Assembly (NCBI GenBank): GCA_029260615.1
Contig: JAJDCX010000049.1
Coordinates: forward strand, 20,971 to 84,970
DNA: 64,000 bases
Direction: 5' to 3'
Source: Phycisphaeraceae bacterium
Lineage (GTDB): Bacteria; Planctomycetota; Phycisphaerae; Phycisphaerales; Phycisphaeraceae
Positions within the stretch are counted from its first letter, which is position 1; every line of letters begins with the position of its first letter. The notes under the pieces are model-generated. The model had not been told where the DNA came from. It searched no databases and saw only the letters and a list, made by a program, of their open reading frames with translations. Below, piece after piece: positions 19,880 to 28,443 of this stretch. A program made the position numbers and the translations under genes.

Positions 19880-20434
19880 ATGAACCAACCGGCGTACCAG
19901 ATCGAGCGGGACCGCCGGGTGCTGGTTGCACGCCCTAACCGAGCCCAATGCACCGGCGGGGACATCGCGTCCCTGGTCGTCGAGCTGAGCCGACAGATCG
20001 ACCAAACCGACGCCGACAGTGTGGTCGTCCAACTCAGCAACGTCCAACACATGGACTCCTGCTGCCTCAGCAGGCTCATCTCGCTGCACCAACACACCCG
20101 GGCCGCCGGCGGGTCCGTCGCACTCGCACAGTGCCAACCCAACGTCGAGTTCCTCTTCAAAATGACCCGCCTGGACAAGGTGATGGGCCTGTACGACACC
20201 ACCGAAAACGCCATCGCCGAGCTACGCGACCGACGCACCCGACCCAAACCACGCCCCGCACGCCCCCACAGCTCCGATGCCCCCACACCCCGCAACCCCC
20301 AGAGCCAACCCACCCCTCGGAACACTCCCGGCTACGCCCCACTGCTCGCCGCCCTCCTGCGAGCCCATAAGCGGATCCACACCCGCCAACCCATCTCCCA
20401 CGAACAACATCTGCATCCCGGCTCGCAACCCTAA
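19880..20434 (+). CDS. STAS-domain protein (anti-sigma factor antagonist type)
   Basis: 184 residues. The first ~115 form a STAS domain as in SpoIIAA/RsbV regulators, which bind partner kinases or anti-sigma factors in the cytoplasm and are switched by phosphorylation of a serine. Seen: VVVQLSNVQHMDSCCLSRLI with S60 at the usual phosphorylation position, and the NVEFLFKMTRLDKVMGLYD segment. The last 70 residues are proline- and arginine-rich and appear disordered (RPKPRPARPH, HTRQPISHEQHLH), unusual for the family. A second STAS gene follows at 20689. No kinase or phosphatase partner is seen nearby. Confidence 0.8.
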   Translation: MNQPAYQIERDRRVLVARPNRAQCTGGDIASLVVELSRQIDQTDADSVVVQLSNVQHMDSCCLSRLISLHQHTRAAGGSVALAQCQPNVEFLFKMTRLDKVMGLYDTTENAIAELRDRRTRPKPRPARPHSSDAPTPRNPQSQPTPRNTPGYAPLLAALLRAHKRIHTRQPISHEQHLHPGSQP

Positions 20435-20500
20435 ACGCGCCCATCTTCAACACACCCCAAGAGCATCCCCATAACAGACGTGGCGACCCACCCACACGAG

Positions 20501-20519
20501 TCGCCGCGACCTGTCGCGC
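20501..20519. repeat. Dispersed hairpin motif CGCCGCGACCTGTCGCG (copy 1)
   Basis: The palindrome CGCGAC-CT-GTCGCG lies in the spacer between the two STAS genes. The same motif recurs at 63092-63109 and 63744-63762, always intergenic. Possibly a small mobile or structural repeat. Confidence 0.5.
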
Positions 20520-20688
20520 TCTACTCCCCCAATACACACGATCATGCCGGTCCTGACAGTCCTAACGCCTGGCGAACCCCGGCCAACTAGAGAATCAGGG
20601 CAACCCTCTGCCCCGCCTCATCCACACACCAGATATTCCGATAAAGACACCGAGGCGTAACATTACACCAAGGGTGTGGAGGACCATC

Positions 20689-21036
20689 ATGCTCCCCGAA
20701 GGATTCGAAGTCGAGCAGGCCGGCCAACTGGTCACCGCGCACCTGCGCGCCGTGGAAGTCGCCCACGCAGACATGCAGGAACTCGTTCAGGAGTGCGCCG
20801 AAAAGATACGCTACAACAACGCACAGAACTTCATCTTCGACCTCGAACAGGTCGAATTCCTCGCGTCCGCATGCATCGGCTCACTCGTTGAATTCCTACA
20901 GGAAGTCGAGCACTGCCGAGGCCAGATCGCACTAGTCAACTGCCAGGACAACGTCACATTCCTCTTCAAAGTCACCCGACTGGACCATGTATTCGGGCTC
21001 TTCGACGACATGGATGAGGCCGTCGAAAGCTTCTGA
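20689..21036 (+). CDS. STAS-domain protein (second copy)
   Basis: 115 residues, almost exactly one STAS domain. Seen: FIFDLEQVEFLASACIGSLVEFL, with a serine at the SpoIIAA phosphorylation position, and NVTFLFKVTRLDHVFGLFDDMDEAV, which closely parallels the first STAS protein (NVEFLFKMTRLDKVMGLYD), so the pair probably arose by duplication. The start is ATG at 20689, with GGAGG 6 bases upstream, rather than a GTG five codons earlier. It is followed, 137 bases on, by a membrane-anchored protein. Likely cytoplasmic signalling or structural role; partner unknown. Confidence 0.83.
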   Translation: MLPEGFEVEQAGQLVTAHLRAVEVAHADMQELVQECAEKIRYNNAQNFIFDLEQVEFLASACIGSLVEFLQEVEHCRGQIALVNCQDNVTFLFKVTRLDHVFGLFDDMDEAVESF

Positions 21037-21173
21037 GCCGCCCCACACTCCGCCTCCGCCCCCCTGCAGGTAACGCCCACCCCCCGTTTAGCCGACTCTC
21101 TTATAGATAGGCCGCTGCACGCAGCCATCCTGCTAGATCGGGTTTTTAAATCAACGTTATCGGGTGGTGATCC

Positions 21174-22031
21174 ATGAGCGAAAAGAACAACCGCACCCTC
21201 GGCAAAACCATTAAACGGCTCGTCCTGCTCACCCTGCTGGCAGCAACCATCGCCGCCAGCGTCATCGTCTACCTCGCACGCTCAGAACCCGCCTACTGGA
21301 AAGAACACCAACGATTCCTCCAGGAATCCACACCCGCGCAAATCGAACAACTCGCAAAACAGGTCGATACCCAACTCGATGCCCTCGCAAATCTCGGCCT
21401 CAACGCCACCGCGACACTACCGCCTCAACCACCCACCGGCACCGCCAATACACCCAACAACAACGGATCGACACAGACAAAAATCAAACCGCAAGACGTC
21501 CGCATCAACACCGACCAAACAATCACCCTGACCAACGATCAACTCGCCGCCGTCGTGCAGACCAGGATGGGCCAATGGATGGATGACCGGGGTTACGTCA
21601 AGCCCGCCGAGATCACCAACCCGATGGTCACCGTCGATGACGGCAACCTGGTCATGGCGTTTCAATTCCAGATCGGCCGCTTCACCCAGATCGTCTCCGG
21701 GAAGTTCGGCCTGACGATCCAGAACGACGGCATGGCCGAGCTATCAATGAAACGCTTCCTCGTCGGCAAGCTCCCCGTCCCCACCGACGCTATCGGTGAA
21801 CACCTGCGCAAGAAAACCGGCGGCGACCCACGCGCCGCACAGGTCGGCGAATGGCTCGAAAAACTCCAGCACATGGAATTCAAACCCGTCATCGAACTGG
21901 ACCACCGCCGCAGAGCCCGCGTCCAAAACTACAAACTCCTCGACCACGGCCTGGAACTAACCGTCCGAATCCAGGACCACAAAACCTACAAAGCCATGAA
22001 CCAGGTCCTCGCCGGCGTGACGACGAACTGA
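21174..22031 (+). CDS. Membrane-anchored protein of unknown function
   Basis: 285 residues with one N-terminal transmembrane helix (about residues 15-35, LVLLTLLAATIAASVIVYLA) and a basic cytoplasmic start. The outer part has a Thr/Asn/Pro-rich linker (about 82-105) and then a beta-rich domain with LTNDQLAAVVQTRMGQWM, FQFQIGRFTQIVSGKFGLTI and a repeated V-x-N/D pattern. The plan (anchor, linker, beta domain) is loosely like DUF2140/YpmS-type proteins, but I cannot assign it. Start ATG preceded by GGTGGTGATCC. Same strand as the two STAS genes, so perhaps part of one locus. Confidence 0.6.
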   Translation: MSEKNNRTLGKTIKRLVLLTLLAATIAASVIVYLARSEPAYWKEHQRFLQESTPAQIEQLAKQVDTQLDALANLGLNATATLPPQPPTGTANTPNNNGSTQTKIKPQDVRINTDQTITLTNDQLAAVVQTRMGQWMDDRGYVKPAEITNPMVTVDDGNLVMAFQFQIGRFTQIVSGKFGLTIQNDGMAELSMKRFLVGKLPVPTDAIGEHLRKKTGGDPRAAQVGEWLEKLQHMEFKPVIELDHRRRARVQNYKLLDHGLELTVRIQDHKTYKAMNQVLAGVTTN

Positions 22032-22061
22032 GAACTCGTAGCAAGTCGTCCCCCTCTACCT

Positions 22062-22220
22062 TCAGCCCCGGGCTACGCCCGGGGATCGACGCCGCACAAG
22101 CACACCCATACCCGCCCCCACACACATCAACCCGAACGCTCCCGGTTCGGGGACCACGGCCACGCCCACCCACGTTGAGCCAAGCTTAACAGCCCAACAC
22201 CCATCACCCCCCCCCGCCTG
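22062..22220 (-). pseudogene. PEP-CTERM protein C-terminal fragment
   Basis: On the minus strand 52 codons are open, ending with TGA at 22062-22064. They include KLGSTWVGVAVVPEPGAF, then GLMCVGAGMGVLVRRR: the PEP motif, a hydrophobic helix and a basic tail, as in exosortase-sorted exported proteins. The upstream reading hits TGA (22221-22223) right after a 9-C run, and no body of a protein is present, so this is the tail of a gene cut off or frameshifted, next to the transferred-looking DUF2971 gene. Confidence 0.6.
22063..22088. repeat. REP-like hairpin (copy 1)
   Basis: TCAG followed by CCCCGGGC-TAC-GCCCGGGG-ATC, an 8-bp perfect stem with a 3-base loop. A close relative with the same flanks is at 47248-47274. 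It overlaps the end of the PEP-CTERM fragment. Confidence 0.55.
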
Positions 22221-22271
22221 TCACTCCCCCAGATGCCGCTCAACCTCTGGCGATCAAGTAGTTAACTGATT

Positions 22272-23159
22272 ATGCTCTCAATCATGGATGCGATCTACCA
22301 CTATTGCTCAAACGACACATTCTTGAAAATAATAACTGGCAGTAGCATCCATCTATCATCTCTATCGATTTCAAATGACCGGATGGAGGGTAAGTTGGTC
22401 ATCGATTTAATGAAGGAGTGGGCATCCAAAAACATAAACCCGGAACCCCTTCGACGTGACTTCCTGATGCTCGTTGAAAATATCAATAGCCGGTACGACG
22501 GCCTGGGATTCTGCTTATCCGAGGAAGGTGACCTGCTTAGCCAGTGGCGCGGCTACGCCGATGATGGCAAGGGCATATCGATCGGGTTTTCAAAGGATTA
22601 CCTGGAATCGATTGCCAATAAATCTTTGCCGGGTATTTTCCCTGAAATCAGATTGCATAAGATTGAATACGATAGTAAGAAACAGTCTGATTTATTACAG
22701 TCGATATGTGAGAATATCAAAGGTAGAATTGACGCAGGCGCTCTTGAGGGGGAGGGGCTACAGCCTATACAAAGTACGGAAGCTTCACCCGACACTTCTG
22801 GCGGCGGCACTGGCACATATTATAAAGATCACCTATTTGATCTTTTCAATGCTATACATTCTCTTGACAAAGTAATGTTTGCATTGAAAAAAGATGGTTT
22901 CAGCGAAGAGAAAGAATCGCGATTGATCTCGCCATACAACATCCCAAAACACATATCAGAGTGTTCGTTTCGAATAGGAAAGCATGGTATCGTCCCATAC
23001 AGTGCCGTTGAACTAATCAAAAACGACAAAGACGGCCGAATTAGCGAAGTTATTGTTGGCCCGAAGAATCCAACGCCCAAGCATGTAATCGAAGGTGTGT
23101 TAAAGGCCAATGGGTTTGACAATACCGAAGTCAAGGACTCAACGTTGAGCTATCGCTGA
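22272..23159 (+). CDS. DUF2971 family protein
   Basis: 295 residues. Seen: an early IYHYCSNDTFLKII, then SSLSISNDRMEGK, GFCLSEEGDLLSQWRGYADDGKGISIGFS and a late EVIVGPKNPTP, the DUF2971 landmarks. Members are often found with mobile or defence genes and have no proven activity. The sequence is clearly AT-richer than its surroundings, and it lies beside a truncated PEP-CTERM gene, both signs of insertion. The start could be 22272 or the Met five codons on (22284), which is nearer the family's usual beginning. Confidence 0.78.
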   Translation: MLSIMDAIYHYCSNDTFLKIITGSSIHLSSLSISNDRMEGKLVIDLMKEWASKNINPEPLRRDFLMLVENINSRYDGLGFCLSEEGDLLSQWRGYADDGKGISIGFSKDYLESIANKSLPGIFPEIRLHKIEYDSKKQSDLLQSICENIKGRIDAGALEGEGLQPIQSTEASPDTSGGGTGTYYKDHLFDLFNAIHSLDKVMFALKKDGFSEEKESRLISPYNIPKHISECSFRIGKHGIVPYSAVELIKNDKDGRISEVIVGPKNPTPKHVIEGVLKANGFDNTEVKDSTLSYR

Positions 23160-23197
23160 TACCCCGGCTTGTTTAATTTATAGATGGAACACGTTAT

Positions 23198-24259
23198 TCA
23201 GAACCCATGCGTCGAAACGAAATGCCCGGCCTCTCCGGGGACCTCCTTTAACGACGGGCGGTCCAGCAGGCTTTCGCGTGTGATGTGTGTGACACCGCCT
23301 TCGGTGTGTTCGTCGGGGGCGGCAGAGGTGTTGACGGCTGCAGTTTTGCCATCGTCTTTGAACAGGTGGATCGGGCTGGGGACATCGCCCTCAAGCATGA
23401 TGCGTTGCTTCTTGCCAGTCGGGTCGGGGTTAGGAGCAGCCGAAAGCAGTGCACGGGTGTAGGGATGCAGCGGATTGCGATACAGCGTGTCACGGTCGGC
23501 AAGTTCAACGATCCGGCCAAGGTACATCACCGCCACGCGGTCGCAAAAATGCTCGACCACCGCCAGGTTGTGCGCGATAAACAAATACGACAAGCCAAAC
23601 TCATCCTGAAGGTCCGCCAACAGATTAAGAATCTGGCTCTGGATAGAAACGTCCAGCGCGGAGACCGGCTCGTCGCAGACAACAAACTTAGGCTCCAGCG
23701 CCAACGCCCGTGCAATCCCGATGCGCTGGCGTTGACCGCCGGAGAACTCGTGGGGATAGCGGAAGGCATGATCGGGTTCCAGGCCGACTTTGCTTAAGAG
23801 CGTGGCAACCCGGTCGCGCAGCTCGCTACCCTTGGCTATTTTGTGGACGGTGATCGGTTCCCCAATAATTCGGCCGACCGTCATGCGGGGATTCAATGAG
23901 CCAACCGGGTCCTGAAATATGATCTGCATCCGTTGGCGGAGCCGCTTCATCTCCCCGGCGCTCTTGGCCAGAACGTCCTGCCCCTCGAAGTGGACCGAGC
24001 CCTCCGTAGTGGGGATCAGCCGAAGGATGCTCCGGCCAACGGTGGACTTGCCGCAGCCCGATTCGCCAACCAGCCCGAGGGTTTCGCGCTCACCGATATC
24101 AAACGACACATCATCAACCGCACGGACATGTCCGACCAGTCGGCGCATCAGGCCTCGCTTCACCGGGAAGTAAGTCTTGAGGTTCTTAACACTCAGCAAC
24201 GGCTGGGCGTTGGATAGTGAATCCTCATGAGGCACGGTGTGCGTGGCGGTCGCTGTCAT
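23198..24259 (-). CDS. Peptide/nickel-type ABC transporter ATP-binding protein (DppF/OppF-like)
   Basis: 353 residues; hydrolyses ATP to drive a dipeptide/oligopeptide importer. Seen: Walker [10 protein letters not shown] (65-73), Q-loop Q116, signature FSGGQRQR (172-179), Walker B VVCDEP (D196, E197) and the switch histidine in [16 protein letters not shown] and [17 protein letters not shown] mark the oligopeptide subfamily. The C-terminal region is unusual: instead of the Fe-S-like CRFHPRCP segment it ends with an acidic/neutral 50-residue tail. No permease, binding protein or DppD partner is in the window, so it is an orphan. The start at 24259 was preferred to an upstream TTG; no ribosome site is evident. 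Confidence 0.87.
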   Translation of the reverse strand: MTATATHTVPHEDSLSNAQPLLSVKNLKTYFPVKRGLMRRLVGHVRAVDDVSFDIGERETLGLVGESGCGKSTVGRSILRLIPTTEGSVHFEGQDVLAKSAGEMKRLRQRMQIIFQDPVGSLNPRMTVGRIIGEPITVHKIAKGSELRDRVATLLSKVGLEPDHAFRYPHEFSGGQRQRIGIARALALEPKFVVCDEPVSALDVSIQSQILNLLADLQDEFGLSYLFIAHNLAVVEHFCDRVAVMYLGRIVELADRDTLYRNPLHPYTRALLSAAPNPDPTGKKQRIMLEGDVPSPIHLFKDDGKTAAVNTSAAPDEHTEGGVTHITRESLLDRPSLKEVPGEAGHFVSTHGF

Positions 24260-24284
24260 AGCATGAGTGTAAAGGAAATGCAGA

Positions 24285-24375
24285 AAAGCAGGAAATTTAG
24301 AAAGCAGCAAATTCGATCAAGGTGCGGAACGTAGGTGTCCCATTCTGATTTTCTGCTTTCTAAATTTCCTGCTTT
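24285..24375. repeat. 23-bp perfect inverted repeat with 45-base spacer
   Basis: The left arm 24285-24307 and right arm 24353-24375 (CTGCTTTCTAAATTTCCTGC plus TTT) are exact reverse complements. They lie between the HtrA-like gene and the ABC gene, both on the minus strand. The AT-rich arms differ in composition from the surroundings; a remnant mobile element or a large terminator-type hairpin are the two readings. Confidence 0.65.
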
Positions 24376-24384
24376 CCTGTTTTA

Positions 24385-26010
24385 TTATTCAGGCAACTGC
24401 AGGATCACATACTGCTTGACGAACTCTCGGCCGGCCCGGTCCCAGAGCTTGACACTGATACGGATACCTTGGGCGGGATCGTGCAACTCGACCTGTGAGA
24501 CCAATTCATCGACGTTGATGATCGGTTCACCCATGACGTGAGTGATGAGCATGCCCCGCTGAAGATGCTCGGCCGCCGCGACAGAGTTGGGCCTGACCGA
24601 CGTAACCATCACAGCAGGGAAATACTCGACACCCAACTGCTCCGCGGTCTGCTCGGTGAAATCCTGAACGCCGGCAACACCCAGCTTCCGCAGCGTACTC
24701 ATCCCCTCGGCAGTAACGACGGCCTCTTGAGGCTCAACCCCGGGCCCAGCCAAAGCGGTCAAGCTGGGGAATTCATCCAGAACAACACTGACGGTTTGTA
24801 TCTCACCATCACGGAACAACTCCACCGACACCTCAACACCCGGCTTGTACCGCGCGATAAGACCACGGAGCCCCGCGATCGTCGCAGTAGGCGTGTCGTT
24901 GATCTTCGTGATGATGTCACCACGCCGGATCCCGGCCCGGCCCGCCGGACCATCTGCATTAACCCCGCTGACCAGAACGCCCCGGCCATCAAACCCAAAC
25001 GTGTGCGCCATCCGCTCATCCAGATCCCGAGCTGGCAACGCAATCCCCAGGAACCCACGGTGAACCGCGCCGTCCTGCACAATCTGATCCGCGATCTCAA
25101 CGACCATATCAACAGGGATAGCAAAACCCAGCCCAACAAACGTGCCATTACCAGGCGTGCGTGGACCGTTGCCCGCGGCAATCGCGGTATTCATCCCGAC
25201 AACCTCACCATAGATATTGGTCAGAGGCCCGCCGGAGTTCCCGGGGTTAATCATGGCATCCGTCTGGATAAAATTCTCGTACCCACCGCCCTTGACGTTA
25301 ATGATCCCAAGCTCCCGCCCGGTCGCGGAGATGATGCCCTGGCTCATCGAAAAATCGAAACTCAACGGCGACCCAAAAGCAAAAACCATGTCACCCTGCT
25401 GCACACCTTCCCGCGCAATCGAAGTAGGAACCAGGTTCGTAGCATCCACCGTTAGCACCGCCACGTCGGTCCGCTCATCCGTGTTCAACACCTTGGCCTC
25501 GTACTCCGCGCCGTCGTGGAAACGGACCTTGATGACGTCGGCGTTGCGCACCACATGGTGGTTGGTGATGATGACATCCTGATAATCGTCGGGGTCGTCA
25601 CTTTTTTGATAGCGGTAAACCCACCCCGAGCCCGACCCGATCGGCCGAGGCGGTGCGTAACGATCGTAACGGTCCCCGCCTGACTTCTCCTCTTTTAACT
25701 GATCCAACAGCTCGTCGGTGTCTGCCCCGGGACCGAAGAATCGGCGGACGGCACCGTGGGGGTTGGAGTCGGCTCGTGCCAGGACCTGGATCGCCACCAC
25801 GCTGGGCTCGACCGCCTGAGACACCTTGCGGAACGACTCGCTCAACTCCGCAAGGAACGGGTTCTCCGACAGGCTGTTCTTGACGAACGTGACCCGGGCG
25901 TGCGTCTGGGTATAGGCGATCTGTCTGGCGACACGCGGCCCCAGAATCATCACCCCCAAAACGGTCAACAGCAGCACAATGGTCGGGCCATACCAGCGGA
26001 TTCGGGACAT
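24385..26010 (-). CDS. HtrA/DegP-family serine protease with two PDZ domains
   Basis: 541 residues; periplasmic or membrane-anchored quality-control protease. Seen: an N-terminal transmembrane segment (IVLLLTVLGVMILG, residues 11-24), the trypsin-like domain with H152 (TNHHVV), D182 (ERTDVAVL) and S259 (NPGNSGGP), then a PDZ domain (GFLGIALPARDLD to about 420) and a second, more divergent PDZ to the C-terminus (ALAGPGVEPQEAV..., VTSVRPNSVAAAEHLQRGM). An insert with many Asp/Glu/Arg residues (about 95-122) precedes the first strands. The start at 26010 has GGAG 6 bases upstream; longer frames lack this. It follows panB on the same strand by 139 bases. Confidence 0.9.
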   Translation of the reverse strand: MSRIRWYGPTIVLLLTVLGVMILGPRVARQIAYTQTHARVTFVKNSLSENPFLAELSESFRKVSQAVEPSVVAIQVLARADSNPHGAVRRFFGPGADTDELLDQLKEEKSGGDRYDRYAPPRPIGSGSGWVYRYQKSDDPDDYQDVIITNHHVVRNADVIKVRFHDGAEYEAKVLNTDERTDVAVLTVDATNLVPTSIAREGVQQGDMVFAFGSPLSFDFSMSQGIISATGRELGIINVKGGGYENFIQTDAMINPGNSGGPLTNIYGEVVGMNTAIAAGNGPRTPGNGTFVGLGFAIPVDMVVEIADQIVQDGAVHRGFLGIALPARDLDERMAHTFGFDGRGVLVSGVNADGPAGRAGIRRGDIITKINDTPTATIAGLRGLIARYKPGVEVSVELFRDGEIQTVSVVLDEFPSLTALAGPGVEPQEAVVTAEGMSTLRKLGVAGVQDFTEQTAEQLGVEYFPAVMVTSVRPNSVAAAEHLQRGMLITHVMGEPIINVDELVSQVELHDPAQGIRISVKLWDRAGREFVKQYVILQLPE

Positions 26011-26149
26011 CGAGAACTCCTCTATTCGATCTTTGATGCGTAACAGTAGGTAACTAGTATTCGGGGATACTCTCAGGCAACGGCGGTTGCCCATCACAGG
26101 TGTCAACTCACCCAAGACGATATCGGCCGGTTGCCCCCGGCTCGAATAT

Positions 26150-27052
26150 TTATACGACACCGGGGCGGGTCGGTTCGCCTGTTTTACCGGCCCGAGTCGG
26201 CGTAACAGGTGGGTTCATGTGATAAGCCCCACCGCCACGCTGATACTCACCACGCGACACCGCACGGACCCACGCGGCCGCAGCCGCCTGCACCTGGTTC
26301 CCCATGTCGATCGCCGGGGGCGCAAATGGCGGCTGCCAGTCTGATAGCTTTAATAGATCGTGCAGCACGACGACGTGACCATGACACGCCGGCCCCGCCC
26401 CACACCCAATCACCGGGATCGGCTCACCGTCCTCCCGTCCACGGGCGATCTGAACCACACGCTTGGACACCTCGTCCGGCACCGCTTCCAACAGCAACGC
26501 CGACACACCTCGTGCGATCATCAACTCGGCTGTATCAACAATCAGATCCGCCTCACGCCGCGAACGCCCCGCCGCCTTGTACCCTCCGGTCGCCCTTACC
26601 TGCTGGGGACGCGAACCCAGGTGCGCCATCACCGGAACACCCGCGTGACTCATCCGCTCCACCAGCGCCGCGTGCGTCTCATCAACCTCCAGCTTCACCA
26701 AATCAGCCCCGGCATCCTTGATAAACGCCACCGCGTGCCGCATCGCCTCATCAGCTCCGCATTGATAACTCCCAAACGGCATGTCCGCCACGATCAACGC
26801 CTTGGGCGCTCCGCGACGCACCGCCCGGGTGATCTCCAACATAAAAGGCATCGGTGCAGGCAGCGTCGAGTCGTGCCCTAGAATAAACTGCGCCGCGGTA
26901 TCCCCGACCAGCACCGTCCGCAGCCCGCCACGGTACAGCCACTTCGCCGTCGTCGCGTCGTAGCAAGTCAGCATCGCGAACGGCTCGCCCCCACTGGCCC
27001 AACGCCGCAGGTCCCGCAGCGTGATCCGCTTGTCATGAGATTCTTCGCTCAT
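26150..27052 (-). CDS. panB: 3-methyl-2-oxobutanoate hydroxymethyltransferase
   Basis: First committed step of pantothenate synthesis: transfer of a hydroxymethyl group from methylene-tetrahydrofolate to 2-oxoisovalerate. 300 residues, TIM barrel. Seen: AMLTCYDATTAKWL, VLVGDTAAQFILGHDSTLP with the metal aspartate, ADMPFGSYQ, VKLEVDETHAAL, VMAHLGSRPQQV and LLLEAVPDEVSKRV with the catalytic glutamate, then IGCGAGPACHGHVVVLHDLL. Slight divergence: LGSRPQ where LGLTPQ is usual. The start at 27052 follows AGAGG. No panC or panD neighbour. The downstream HtrA gene may be read through. Confidence 0.93.
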   Translation of the reverse strand: MSEESHDKRITLRDLRRWASGGEPFAMLTCYDATTAKWLYRGGLRTVLVGDTAAQFILGHDSTLPAPMPFMLEITRAVRRGAPKALIVADMPFGSYQCGADEAMRHAVAFIKDAGADLVKLEVDETHAALVERMSHAGVPVMAHLGSRPQQVRATGGYKAAGRSRREADLIVDTAELMIARGVSALLLEAVPDEVSKRVVQIARGREDGEPIPVIGCGAGPACHGHVVVLHDLLKLSDWQPPFAPPAIDMGNQVQAAAAAWVRAVSRGEYQRGGGAYHMNPPVTPTRAGKTGEPTRPGVV

Positions 27053-27289
27053 GCCTCTATTGTAGCCAGAAATCAGCCCCCGGCATCCGATTCCACCCAA
27101 CAAAACACACTGCACCGCCCCGCTATGTTCCAGCCCCTATTCCCCCCTGTTGCCACGAATACATCACTTTCGACCCGGCGTTACGCTTCGAAATTGATTC
27201 TGCCCCTTAAAAATCAGAAAAACAAGGCCCCCAGATCAATGTTAAACCTTCTTGACTTCGCACCGGCTAAATCGACACCGGCAACCTGT

Positions 27290-28414
27290 TCATCGGGACC
27301 GACCGGGGGTCTGGCCGGGGGGCTCCACTACCGTATCCGTGTAACCCTTCGTTACAGCAATCGCATCCAACACCCGCTCCGATGCCTCTTCCTCTACCGC
27401 CCCAATCGCCGACAGCCCCAACCCCACCGTCAACGGCAGGTGATCCGATCCCGTCTCAAGACCGATCCATCGTTCAGCACAGACCCATTCCTTGCTGGCC
27501 AGGCAGTGATCGATCGGGATCATCCACGGAACCCTCCGAGTCGTCGGCCAAGTGCCCTGGTTCCCTCGCCCATCCTGCGTGCTGATTAATCCCCCATCAC
27601 CCGTCAGAATCGAAAACGCATACGACCACGGCGTGGTATTCAAGTCGCCAATCACAACATGCGGGCCCGTTTGTTCTCGGGCCCACTGCTTGGCCCTAAG
27701 CAGCACCGTATCACGCAGCATAGTGTGCCGAGCCGAGACCGGCGGGGGCGGGTGGATGCCCAAGATGCGCACACGACGACCGTCTAACAACAGGGTCGCT
27801 TCGATCGCAGGAAGTTCATAACCATGAACCCAACTGCCCAACTCCAGAACCCGGGTCTCTTGCAACGTCACACCGCCGTCAACACCCAACGCTTCATGTA
27901 CCAGCAACGACATCCCAAACGCCCCCTCACGAGGCCGCGACACCGCCATCCGATACGGCACATCCATATCACGCAACGCACGGTCCCACCAGGAATCAAC
28001 CTCCAGCACAAAAATGATGTCCGCATCGCAGCCACGCAAAAACTCGCCGACCCGCTCACGGTCGTGGTTCTTGTATCGCACGTTGATCTCTGCAAGCCTC
28101 AGAGCAACCGACCCGCCCGGAAAAGCCGTTGTCTTCCCCGGCACGAACACGGGCCAGATCACCACACCGTTTACAACCAGCACCAACAGCGCCACCCCAA
28201 ATAACCTCCAACGCCGAAACACCGCCGCCATGACGCACAGCCCCCCTCCGGCCACAGCGAGATACACCGCGAAGTGCGAAAATGAGTCCGCCAACCACCA
28301 GAACCGCCCCAGCCGCCCAGCCAGCGTCACCATCACCAGCCCCACACACGCCAACCCCAGCAAACCGGTGACCGCCCTCGATCGTTTTGGCTTTAATTTC
28401 TTCTCACTCAACAC
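27290..28414 (-). CDS. Endonuclease/exonuclease/phosphatase (EEP) family membrane protein
   Basis: 374 residues: three N-terminal transmembrane helices (about 14-34, 43-65 and 71-93) followed by an EEP domain. Catalytic motifs seen: N111 in AEINVR, E138 in FVLEVD, GIHPPPP with a histidine, VIGDLNTTPWS with Asp/Asn, and the pair IDHCLAS and GSDHLPL at the end. Relatives include phosphodiesterases and nucleases anchored in the membrane with the active domain outside; the substrate here is not known. It lies divergent to the LOG gene, with only 29 bases between the starts, so the two share a promoter zone. Confidence 0.82.
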   Translation of the reverse strand: MLSEKKLKPKRSRAVTGLLGLACVGLVMVTLAGRLGRFWWLADSFSHFAVYLAVAGGGLCVMAAVFRRWRLFGVALLVLVVNGVVIWPVFVPGKTTAFPGGSVALRLAEINVRYKNHDRERVGEFLRGCDADIIFVLEVDSWWDRALRDMDVPYRMAVSRPREGAFGMSLLVHEALGVDGGVTLQETRVLELGSWVHGYELPAIEATLLLDGRRVRILGIHPPPPVSARHTMLRDTVLLRAKQWAREQTGPHVVIGDLNTTPWSYAFSILTGDGGLISTQDGRGNQGTWPTTRRVPWMIPIDHCLASKEWVCAERWIGLETGSDHLPLTVGLGLSAIGAVEEEASERVLDAIAVTKGYTDTVVEPPGQTPGRSR

Positions 28415-28443
28415 AGGCTCCCGGGCTATATATAATCCTCATC

